64,000 bases of DNA, from contig CP136061.1 in assembly GCA_032622095.1 (NCBI GenBank), positions 128,788,754 to 128,852,753 on the forward strand, in the 5' to 3' direction. The notes beneath the pieces were generated by a model. That model ran no database searches, was not told the origin of the DNA, and saw nothing but the letters and a program-made list of their open reading frames with translations. A program made the translations under genes and the position numbers. Positions 36,381 to 46,715 of this stretch are shown one piece after another. The DNA is from Siphonodentalium dalli. Its lineage: Eukaryota; Mollusca; Scaphopoda; Gadilida; Siphonodentaliidae. The stretch's first letter is position 1; each line of letters opens with the position of its first letter.

Positions 36381-36720
36381 TCACAATATTCTGAGGCGTG
36401 AATTTTGAAGGCCATAATTTCTGTAAATCCAAAGTTGTTCGATATGCGATTTGTGCAGTATCCGATTGTTATGATGTCTCTTTAGTCTAATAACTTTCTT
36501 ATATCTTCTTATATTGCCCGGCGTATATAGTGCTGCCATTGGTTGTAGTATATATAGTTTCCTCTGTTGTCTTCGGAGAACCCTGTAGAAACAGGTATGT
36601 TGCGATCTTCTGTTGAAGCACCATTCAGTTTCTGGTATACCAGTAGTGTCTAACACAGTAGAAGAACCACATGTAGCGTGAATATCACAAATGCAGTTGT
36701 TAGTCAGCCTAACCAAATGG
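36381..36720 (-). other. Open frame of 111 codons, unknown
   Basis: The minus-strand frame contains several Cys (CICDIHATCG, WCFNRRSQHTC) and then Arg/Lys-rich sequence. No signal peptide or recognised domain. Length alone does not exclude chance. Confidence 0.15.
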
Positions 36721-36849
36721 TTGGAATAGGAGAAATTTAATTTGACACATAGTCCATGATTGTAGAGTTAGTTTGTGAAATTATTGAAATGCTGTTCTGG
36801 GTAAATTAAGTTCGAACAACATGGTTCTGCTTATCTTCTCCGCAGTGTT

Positions 36850-37345
36850 TGATATTGTATTATTAGCGCGCACCGCGTGTGTACTGCTCTGCAAATTCTT
36901 GATGGCTGTGGTCCGATGGGCATTTTATTTAAAGATAATTGGTTTTTCTGGTTAAAAAGTCGAACTGCGCGACCAGGAGGCCGAGTCCGGTAAAAGGTGT
37001 AGTTGGGAATTTCAATTTCGTTTATTGTCCTTTACATTATTAAATCAATAATGTTGATTTTTGGTTTGTGATAAGCTATGTCAATTACCAATAAAAGAAA
37101 TTTAAAAGATAATTTGTCTTATATTTCAACTTTTATAGATATGTTTCGTTCTGCAGCCCACTGATGGTTGTGGTCGGAGACGGCCGAGTCGGCCGCCGGT
37201 TCGTTAATTAGGTGCTGGTTGTTATTGTCATTTTAACGGAATTCTGAGTTGGTCATTCGCGAAACCAATATATGTTATATGCTATAATTACAAGCATGGG
37301 TATATAATATATAATCTTGAGCGTGTTACCATTTCTGACTATGGT
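36850..37345 (+). repeat. Family B, inverted partner of 49,748-50,250
   Basis: About 490 bp matching the reverse complement of 49,748-50,250: GTCGAACTGCG, GAGGCCGAGTCCGG, TTCAATTTCGTTTATTGTC, GGTCGGAGACGGCCGAGTCG, TTCGTTAATTAGGTGCTGGT and ATTCGCGAAACCAATATAT. Moderately diverged with small indels. It is either two insertions or the ends of one larger inverted structure. Confidence 0.85.
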
Positions 37346-37525
37346 TTTCTTGTTCTGTCCTATCAACAAAGTTAGCGACTTATGCCATATATGCAGTTCA
37401 GTACTGCTGGTGATACGATCGGCCACTTCGTCTTCACAGTTCTCAGAAAGGACCTGTTTGAGAGCTTCTAGATTCGAGCAAATTATAACGTTGGTTCCCG
37501 ACCCTGTTATACCAGTTGACATTCC
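37342..37525 (-). other. Possible exon next to family B (unknown protein)
   Basis: Minus-strand frame starting MSTGITGSGTNVIICSNLEA, then KQVLSENCEDEVADRI, ending near KKTIVRNG at a donor-like G|GTAAC. Composition is more protein-like than its surroundings. The family is not recognised. The donor-like site is conserved in the 49.75-kb family B copy, but the exon is not. It could be chance. Confidence 0.25.
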
Positions 37526-37625
37526 CTGATCCCAGCAAATGAAGAGTGGAGCACTTCATCCCAATGTGTACTTCTACAACGGAGTTGCGAAGAACAATTA
37601 TTGCAATAAAAAAGTGTTTCAATGT

Positions 37626-38035
37626 GCATAATCCGATTAATTGCCCCTCAATTACTATTTATTTAGATTCGGGGGTAAAACATATTTGAGTCGAGTCGAG
37701 GAACCCAACTATCAAAGCTCAGAGTTATTAGATATCGATTTTTAAAATCTATTATTTTTCACCATCGAGACTTATTAATGGCCCAGTAAAAAGTCGACGA
37801 GCCGACGGTCTCGACCAAATTGCGGATGATGATGGTTAACTCTAAACCCAAGAGACTTTGTGTTGATAATAAGGCCAAAGTCGAACAACATGTTGATAGA
37901 TAACATGTTTCGGGCAATTCTATACTATAGCTGACAGTGGTTAGCATTATTTTTGGGCAATTTATCGATTCTGATAACTGAAGGGGCATTTCTGAAAATG
38001 TTGTTATATGGGGACCATCGGTTCGGATTGAGTAC
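37626..38035 (-). repeat. Interspersed family A, copy 6 (minus strand)
   Basis: Full-length copy in the opposite orientation: 5' end CGGTTCGGATTGAGT near 38,030 and 3' end AATAGTAATTGAGG near 37,655. The only minus-strand copy in the window. Confidence 0.8.
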
Positions 38036-38521
38036 CTTTAAAAATAGAGTTTCAATCGAAAACACACCAATATCATTGCGTTTTGTTCTAAAATAGTAGA
38101 ATTTTCTGCCTCATTGTGTATTATACTCGCTTTTATCAGGAAGAAGAAAAATAGTTATTGTTTACACCCTTGAAGCCTCGTGTTATGGTTATTGATGGTT
38201 GCAATCTTCTTGTTCTGCTTTATACCGAAATTTACATTTTCAAAATTCGTTACCGGTATGTTAACAGAACTGTTACAGTTTCCAGTATTTTTGATGTTGT
38301 ATTGACAAAAATCATAATTTTAATAATAATAATAATTTTAAATTCCACTGAGTTTTTCTCCTTTTGTTTCGAGTCAGGAACCTTCCGGAAACCGCACCAA
38401 TAAATACAAATAAACTGAGTATGTCCTCTTTGAATGATAAGCATGATCGATTAGTTAAATATCAGTCTGTTTGAAAAGCCGACGAAAATCCTAACGGATC
38501 CGAAAAGACACATAAAACTAA

Positions 38522-38928
38522 GCTCAGCCAAAAATACCTTACGAGAAACGCATATGTAAAAAATGTGAAGCAAATGAAATTGAAACGGAAGAACACTTTA
38601 TAATGAGATGTGAAAAACATAACCATTTGCGGAAGAGATTTTTCACTGAAATAGGAGTTCACCAACCAATTTTCGTAAACTTTGATGAAATAGAAAAGTT
38701 CATATTCCTCATGAAGGCTGAACACCCGAGTATATGCAATCTGATCTGTAACATGGTTCGGCAGTTTTCCGCAAATAAATGAGAATATAGTGTTGAGTTA
38801 CAAATACATGTTATATATATATTTTATATGAAATTGTCTTGACTTGTGTTTAAATTATCTGTATTATGACAACTGCCCCGCGTGGGTGTATTATGTCAAT
38901 AAAAATGTTATGTTATGTTATGTTATAA
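38522..38928 (+). mobile_element. 3' end of a related non-LTR retrotransposon with an ATGTT tail
   Basis: An 86-codon fragment (38,522-38,782) contains YEKRICKKCEANEIETEEHF and IMRC, again C-x2-C-x9-H-x4-C, and ends at TGA. The 3' UTR carries CAACTGCCC and GGGTGTATT, as in the 14.8-kb copy, and closes with four ATGTT units (38,905-38,928). The two insertions therefore belong to one family but differ in tail unit and are well diverged. The first stop upstream sits directly before 38,522. Confidence 0.8.
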
Positions 38929-39372
38929 AATGGAACTATATTTTTTCTTGAAGGTGTCATTACTTCCTTTTTGGTTGTGATAAGAAAATCTAAATATTTG
39001 TTTAATTCCTGGATTTTTTTTAAAACGCCCCCCCCCCCCCCCACCTGTCGAAAACAGAATAACAGCACCGTCCCAACTATTATATAATTAATTAACCAAA
39101 TTTAAATAAATAAATAAATTCTCTTTTCGTGTGTACATATCGAATAAATCATAACTCTTTTAAACAACTTGAGCCCAGTGCATGGAGGAAACAAAATAAC
39201 CAATCGGTACATGGGATTGTATAATTTCCTTTGTAAATTGCAAATTTGGTCTCGGTGTTATTCCGTCCTACCTTGCAGTTACCTTGAACTTGAACAGGTT
39301 TTCTGACTTGAGTATGCAGTGCTGTTATTCTTATTTTTTCTGATTTACACCCAGGTAGACCTAACTGACATC

Positions 39373-39412
39373 AGTAAAACGTGACGTGTGTCAGTAAAAC
39401 GTGACGTGTGTC
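39373..39412 (+). repeat. Two tandem 20-bp units
   Basis: AGTAAAACGTGACGTGTGTC twice without mismatch. The unit contains GTGACGTG-like CRE half sites, but nothing else suggests regulation. Confidence 0.8.
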
Positions 39413-39703
39413 CCAAATTCCAATTAGTCTGAACTGGAGCGCTTTCCATACGGTCCTAAATAACGGCAAGTATAGACTGACAGTGAAACCAGAATTTTCT
39501 TACCATCGCATTTTTCTTTGATCAATGTGATGCCAGAGCAAAAACATCTTGACAACGTATTGTAATAACCTTCGATAGACACGTGTACCGTGGTATACGA
39601 TTATTGTGCGATATTTGCCGATGTGTACCCCAGGCGATCTACCTAGACGGAAATCTGCTTTCAATAGTAACATAATTCGCAGGATTTCTGCTATATGTTC
39701 CCC

Positions 39704-39847
39704 GCTATGTGTATGTACATAACAATGCTACCTGTCGGGAGAACGAGTGGATACAGAGAGCGGCGCCATTATACAGCTATGTGTATGTACATAACAATGC
39801 TACCTGTCGGGAGAACGAGTGGATACAGAGAGCGGTGCCATTATACA
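39704..39847 (+). repeat. Two tandem 72-bp units, one mismatch
   Basis: Units at 39,704 and 39,776 start GCTATGTGTATGTACATAAC and differ at one position that I can see (GGCGCC/GGTGCC). 72 is a multiple of 3, so chance frames cross both units. A recent duplication. Confidence 0.9.
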
Positions 39848-40789
39848 GCTACGTGCGGAAAATGGTGGCTGGTACCCACATTACTATAGGTATTGGATGT
39901 TCGAAACTTTCGGCATTCACGTTGCGATCAGATTCGAATAGCCCACAATAATATGTAAATCCACTGGCAGTACTACAGTTTTAAGTGTATCGGTTGGCGG
40001 GGCAAATGAGTTGAAAGTTTGGTCTTGTCCAATGTTGGAGTAAGGTTGTACCTGGGACTAATTATATTAGTCACAGGTTGTACCAGGGGCGTCAGCCATA
40101 ATAGAGATTCATGGCATGATCTAGGTTGTACCTATACTTGTGCAAAGTGTGACACTTTTGTCACAACTTGAACAATTGCCTTTAAAAAAAATGCATTTAT
40201 ATATACCCCTTAAGATCCCTTAATGCACGACGACTACCTCGTTCACAAGAACACCCATATATATTATACGTCGAGAATGAGCAACAACTATTTTAAGAAT
40301 CTTTAAACAGACATGACTCATTTAAACCTCTATACAAATCATGTCTATATGTAATTTGGATTGAGGGATAAGATAGGTTGAAAAAAAGTCATCGCCCCTC
40401 CTTGAAACAACTGAATATTTGTACATGATACCTGCGGCTAATATTTCAAATTCGACCATGCATACGCTTGTTTGTTTACACCATATTCTACCATTTAGTC
40501 CAGGAGATAGTTGGTCGACCTCTGCACCCCCCTCCCACCAGGACTCAACTTCACCCCACTAATTTTCTTTCTTAATGACTCCTCTAAATTTTTTTCGGTT
40601 GTTAACAAGAACAAAAAGTGGCCGCAGAGACTCCAGACAAGATGGCGTCCATCATGGCGGCCATTTTTTGTATATGCACCAGGTCTCTTTGATCGCCGTT
40701 ATTGTAAAGATGATATCACATGCGGTCTTATTTTCCGCTCGATTCGTTATGCTAATATACAACCCGTACAAATTAGCCGAAAATCCGAC

Positions 40790-41745
40790 ACCAGAATCCA
40801 ATATGGCGGCCAAGATGGCCGCCGAAATGTGAAAATATGCTATTTTTCTGAAATTTCACCACTTTTCGTTGGTCTCTGTGGGAGAATATTGGCATCTTTG
40901 CGTGATGTTATACATTTATCGTATAGAAGAGTTATTGGCGAACACATGGGGTCCATAATATACATTCATTGTGGGATATTTTTGTCCGATATCACATTTT
41001 CCCAAATGCCGGTATAATAGGTCAAAGCCGAATCTACGTTAATAACACGATGTAATGTTTCGAATCAATAAATGTTATTGCTATCATAACAACACCCATG
41101 CATATATATGTGCAGGAGATACTCGAGCTAGGATTCCTCTTATACCTGAGTTGAGGAATATTCACCCAAATCCAAGATGGCTGCCAAAATGGCCACCAGA
41201 AATAGAAAAATCGCCGAAAATCGCTGATTTTAACATCAGTGAGCATTATTGTCATGACAACTCCACACCTGCTTACTATTGTGAGTTGGGAACACTTAGG
41301 CGAAGAACTTTCCTTGTACCATATCCAAATAAAAGTTTCATAAATCCAAAATTGCGCCCACAATGGCGGACATATTTTTGAAAAATCACCGAAATTCCCC
41401 CATATTCACATTATTGGGCATTATTGTCGAGACAACTCCACATATCCTTACAGTTGAGTTGGAAATACTGAGGTGAAGTAATTGCCTTACATCTCACGCA
41501 AGAAATGGTTTTCCAAATCGAAGATGGCGGCCAAAATGGCGACCAAAATTTGGAAACAAGCCTACATTACTTTACTTTCTTTCGATGGGCGTTATTGTTT
41601 CGCGATTTCTACCCACCATTGCATGTTGATATGGAATATTGATATGAAGTATTCATTATGGTTTGGCAATTGATACTCACAGTCAATATGGCGGCCAAAC
41701 TGGCGGCCAGAAATTGAAAAGAAGCCGATTATTATCACATACTAA
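40790..41745 (+). repeat. Subterminal ~180-bp tandem units (left arm)
   Basis: Units are recognised by AATCCAAGATGGCNGCC plus GGCCACCAGAAATAGAAA-like text at about 40,795, 41,160, 41,345, 41,515 and 41,680, with GTCATGACAACTCCACACC and GAGTTGGGAACACTTAGGCG between them. Strongly diverged from one another, so the array is old or was built from several variants. Confidence 0.7.
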
Positions 41746-42574
41746 TTTCAACTTTTTGTCATAATATCGATCTGTATAGACGAAACGGTACATAATATAA
41801 GCCATCTATTAGTTCCAACATATAAGTCGTAGCCTTTTGGAAGGATGAAAACCCACAATCGCGATGTGACATTTCAAAATCCATTCTCCACTAAGGGCCC
41901 ATACTGGCCGTAACCGTATATAGGTGCGCCGAATAGTCATATTATGACTTCCAAGAATCAAAACAACAATACCTGAGCTTATTCTGATTTGCCACATTCA
42001 GCATTATCTGGACCAGTTTCCGTCTCTTCGCCAGAGTAATCTATCTCGCTCACAACAACAGTTTTCTACACTTCTTTGAAGAAGGGTCCCACTAATCGGA
42101 ATGTTTCAAACAATACATATGCCGGTGTCCAGCTCACGTGTTTGTTTCGAAAGCTTGGAATTCTTATCCTTATTCTTGGCAAGCTTCATTCGTGGTATAG
42201 CTTATGGTATAATTCAGATGCTACATTTGGGGTATGAGCGTCATCTTGTGCGATGCACTAGAAATGTATTCGGTCGATGCGTATAATAGCTTTCAGAAGG
42301 ACCTATCTATCTGCGTATTGTCAGCTTTGGTGACCTAATGGGGAGAACAATATGTACACCTGGTGATCTTCCAAAACATCCACTTCTCAATATATGGTTC
42401 ATCAATTCACATACTCATCTAATGCACTGACGTGCCCGGACAACTTCTGCATATGGCTTCGAATGCTGAAAGCCTGACATTTGACGGATGCCTTTCTGCT
42501 AAGGCGTAGAAGTCCATAAGGCCAAACAAATATATACCTGTGTTTCCGGTGACCCGCCCGCCCCTATTTCGGAG

Positions 42575-43350
42575 CTCCCGACGGTTTACATTTTATTCAT
42601 TTTGCACCAAAAAAAAAAACATTTCAATTTCCTCTTTTTTACTTTTTTTTAATACAAATACTAGTACACGCTCTAAAATTGGATATATATCATATGTCAT
42701 AGCTATTTAAAAGGGCAGGATTTATTAAAGTGATGAAATTTTTTCAGAAATGTAAATAAAACTTCAATTAAACTAGTACAGGATGGAAATATATCCATTC
42801 TATTGCGAGATATATGTCAAGAAGCCAAGATACTGCATTTCACGGGTTTAGATTTATAATTTTTCTCACGACGTGACGAACCATGGTTGGCACGCCGTGT
42901 CTGATGTCCCCAAATTAGACCACCCCAATTTAGGTTAGAAAATTTCCAACTGATGACAATATTTATCTAGTATCTAGTTCGGTACAAAACACATCGTTTA
43001 ATAACATGTATGCTATTAAATTAATCGTGAAAAAGTGCAGGCATACATAGACTGTAATGGTGCAAATGTTAGTTTTTGTGCTCTCTGTGTTTCTTTAATG
43101 TTAAATTCAATGTATTATTATTATTATTATTCAAATACCACATAAAGTTATTTTACTGTTTAAATAATGTTTCCTTGCTTTTACAATAAAACAATAAATT
43201 ACACTATATTCTAATAGAATCTACTTAGTTTTATTATTTTATAGTCAATTACAAACAAGGAGAAGTTGGCTTGGTGGTCGCATTCAAATTTATTTCGAGC
43301 AAAGTTGAAAATAAAATGAAAAAATAAAATAAAATGAAAAGGGACCCCCC
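42575..43350. other. Spacer between the foldback arms
   Basis: AT-rich, with poly-A/T runs (42,609, 42,635) and an ATT microsatellite (43,112-43,130). No open frame of note. Confidence 0.5.
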
Positions 43351-43409
43351 CCCACCCATATTTTTTTCTTGCATGTCACCAGAAACACAGGTATATATTT
43401 GTTTGGCCT

Positions 43410-44890
43410 AATACATAATAAACCCAACATCTTGAACATGATCCTAAGAACAATCTTGTTGGCGACAAGCAATCGTCTCACCGAACAGATCCAAGCAGAT
43501 GATAACAATACAGACGGTGCTATAGTTTGTGGGAATGTGTCATGATAGTGGAAATGAAATTGGACCATGACTGCACCGCCCCTTATTTTGGTATGTTTTA
43601 GATTAAGACAGGATCTCATGTGTGACTTTGCTCTCCTTGTATGCTAAGATTGTATGTTCCCATCCGTTTTGAAGCCGTTCTTATCAACTGGACCAGGCGT
43701 GTGCCATTGGCTACTACTGTATACATAAGCCCCACGGAGACTGGGGTGTAGTCTTAAAGGCGACACATTTGATAGTTGGTTGATATGTCATACTCACGCT
43801 GGGTGGTGGTCGGTTTGGTTCAAGAAAGTACAAATGCCATCAACAAAAGGGTTAAATGTTCAACGCGAAGAACATCCAGAGGAATGTTACGTTGATGAGC
43901 TCTTGCCTTCAGTTCAACATACGTTGATACACCAAGTGATTTCTTGGTAACATCACCATTGCGACCATTTTCCTGCATGAGACATTAACTACTGTATTCT
44001 AAAGTTATACATATAAAGCTATATGATCATAAAGGGCGCGTTCCCCAACGTCCACAGCCATTGTCATCGAGACTATAAATTGTTCTTTAAATACATAGTG
44101 AAATAAATGCACCACAGTTCCTGACATTTTCTTGAATAATACCGCCCACATACTGACACTAACCCTGAGAGGATAACAAAAACGCATACATTCATGCTAT
44201 AAAGACATTATCCTTTAATCCATCCGACTGTTGTGAGGGAGGCTAGCATGGTATTATCCAGACAAAATTGCACCTCTGGTCAAGTTGAATCAGAACGTCT
44301 TCGAAACGGATGTGGAAATACAATCTTACCACACAAAAAAAAAGACACGCATGACATTCTATATCTTAAACATACACCAGGTGTAGGGGTGGTGTATACC
44401 GTGGCCCATTTCATTCCCACTATCATGGCGCATGTCCACAAACTAGTACCGCGAGTATTGTTCTTCTCTGCTGGGAGATATTCGACGAGACAACTGCGGG
44501 ACGTCACACAGTTTGCTTCGGATCATGGTCAAGAAGTGTGGGTAGTCGGTACACTATGGTCTTCTCCTTAGCAGATATATATCTGTCCAAGGGAATGAGA
44601 CAGCTAGCAACCTTCGAAACACTGTCGAAGTTGTCCATGTATGCCAATGCGTTCGCTGAGTTTGTTAGTTGACGAACCATATTATATTGAGAAGTGACTA
44701 GCTAACTGGTTCGCCAGGTGTACATGTCGTTATCCCATGGGGTATTAGACACACACATAGAGATGACCTTCTGTAAGCTTGTATACTCATCGACCATATG
44801 CCTTCCTAGTTCAAGATGACGCACAAGTCCCATATTTAGCAAATATTTAAAATCGTAAGCTGGACACCGGGAAATGAATTGTTTGAAACG
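43410..44890. other. Inner part of the right foldback arm; no gene recognised
   Basis: Contains several short frames, including a minus-strand one near 44,505-44,680 with NALAYMDNFDSVSKVASCLI and a plus-strand one at 44,893-45,087 with GEYFVGVSDLDLSDKEMEAG. The two lie on opposite strands, show no known motif, and their mirror positions on the left arm are closed. They may be remnants of a transposon gene. Confidence 0.3.
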
Positions 44891-45279
44891 TTATGGTTAG
44901 AGGGACCCTTCTCCCGGGAAGTGGTGAATACTTTGTCGGTGTGAGCGACCTAGATTTATCAGACAAAGAAATGGAAGCTGGTCCAGGTAATTATGGACGT
45001 GACGTGGCAAATCAGAATCTGTTATCAGGTAATTGTTCTGATATGACTATTCGGCGTACCTACGGTTACGGCCATTATCGGCGCTAAGTGGGGAATGGAT
45101 TTAGAAATGCCACATCGCGATATTAATTGTGGGTTTTCATCTTTCAAGAAGGATACGAGCAATGTTATGCGTTTTGATACGTTTAAGTTGAACTAGTAGA
45201 TGGTTTATATACAGTTTCGTCCATACATACCGATATTATGACAAAAAGTTGAAATTAGTATGTGAAAATATCGATTTCT

Positions 45280-45810
45280 TTTCAATTTCTGGCCGCCAAT
45301 TTAGCCGCGATCTTGACTGTGAGTATCAATTGCCAAACCCTAATTAATACTTCATATGAATATTCCATATCAACATGTATTGGTGGGTAGAAATCGCGAA
45401 ACAATAACGCCCATCGTAAGAAAGTAAAGGAATGTAGGCTTGTTTTCAAATTTCGGTCGCAATTTTGGCCGCCATCTTCGATTTTCTTGCATGAGATGTA
45501 AGGTAATTACTTCACCTCAGTATTTCCAACTCAACTGTAAGCATGGGTGGAGTTGTCTCAACAATAATGCCTAATGATGTGAATATGAGGGAATTTCGGT
45601 GGTTTTTCAAAATCTGTCCGCCATTGTGGGCGCCATTTTGGATTTGGGGGACTTTTATTTGGATATGGTACAAGGAAAGTTCTTCGCCTAAGTGTTCCCA
45701 ACTCACAATAGTAAGCCGGTGTGGAGTTGTCATGACAATAATGCTCACTGATGTTAAAATCAGCGATTTTCGGCGATATTTCTATTTCTGGTGGCCATTT
45801 TGGTATAAGA
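45280..45810 (-). repeat. Subterminal ~180-bp tandem units (right arm)
   Basis: Inverted counterparts of the left-arm units, with GGCCGCCATCTTCGATTT, GTCCGCCATTGTGGGCGCCA and GTGGAGTTGTCATGACAATA landmarks. Unit order mirrors the left arm. Confidence 0.7.
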
Positions 45811-46319
45811 GGAATCCTAGCTCGAGTATCTCCTGCACATATATATGCATGGGTGTTGTTATGATAGCAATAACATTCATTGATTCGAAATATTACATCG
45901 CGTTATTAACGTTGATTCGGCTTTGACCTATTATACCGGCATTTGGGAAAACGTGATATCTGACAAAAATATCCCACAATGAATGTATATTATGGTCCCC
46001 ATATGTTCGCCAATGACTCTTCTATACGATAAATGTATAACATCACGCAATGATGCCAATATTTTCCCACAACCGAACAAAAATAGAGGAGACATTAAGA
46101 AAGAAAATTAGTGGGGTGAAGTTGAGTCCTGGGGGGGGGGGGGTGCAGAGGTCGACCAATATCTCCTGTACTAATTGTAATATATATTTTATGTATTGAT
46201 GATTCTTATGCCACAATCGTGATTCTGAATAAACATATTGAAGATAACATGACTACTAAAATGACAATAAATGCTTAGGCTTATAAGCCGGACCAAAACT
46301 AGAGCATTAATCGAGATAA

Positions 46320-46470
46320 GGTGGATCCCAGTTTCAATATTTTTCCGATATTTGTTCTTTTATAACACAATATCATGGAGTAGGTCCGGCTTCTGGTAAG
46401 GAAAAATTTGTACTGAAAAAAAGGCAATTCCATCAGTTCTCACCATAGGTTTTCATTGTTGTTTTCCAGC
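46320..46470 (+). repeat. Family E repeat copy
   Basis: TTATAACACAATATCATGG, GTACTGAAAAAAAGGCAATT, CCATCAGTTCTCAC and TTCATTGTTGTT are shared in the same order with 50,888-51,000. Non-coding. Confidence 0.6.
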
Positions 46471-46715
46471 TTCAATTATACATGTGATGCCAATGCCACC
46501 TTATATTTAATTATCCTGATTTGAATATTGAAAGATATACACAGTTCCTATATTATGTTATGCTGTTCATCCTTGGGTAGAGAGGTATGTAATTCCTGGG
46601 ACCTATTTTCATGTAATAAAAAGCAACATGCCAGATAGAGTTCAGTCCCTTCGCTACGCTTGTCTTACCGCTGCCATCATGTATATTTTAGTAAACATTT
46701 TAGTTAAATCTAACA

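Larger units (their letters stand above)
38929..40497. other. Unassigned DNA apart from two small tandem duplications
   Basis: C run at 39,027-39,042. The tandem units at 39,373 and 39,704 are listed separately. No gene. Confidence 0.4.
40498..46171. mobile_element. Foldback-like element with long inverted arms and subterminal tandem repeats
   Basis: The left arm (40,498-about 42,575) and right arm (about 43,350-46,171) are inverted copies. The ends read GTCCAGGAGATA and its inverse (one mismatch) next to TA on both sides. Each arm starts with GGTCGACCTCTGCACCCCCC, then several ~180-bp units carrying CAAGATGGC/GGCCAAAATGGC blocks, then a less repetitive inner part meeting at AAACACAGGTATATATTTGT. 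The right arm lacks about 275 bp found at 40,598-40,873; the left lacks much of 43,410-44,600. Long arms made of tandem repeats are the hallmark of foldback transposons. No transposase recognised. Confidence 0.7.

Noticed and set aside
39695-39951. Two overlapping frames with an internal repeat
   Set aside because: The repeat comes from the 72-bp tandem duplication (a multiple of three), not from a repeated protein domain.
40511-41381. Open frames of 108-168 codons in the foldback arm
   Set aside because: They run through diverged tandem repeats, overlap opposite-strand frames of similar length, and are not open in the mirrored arm.
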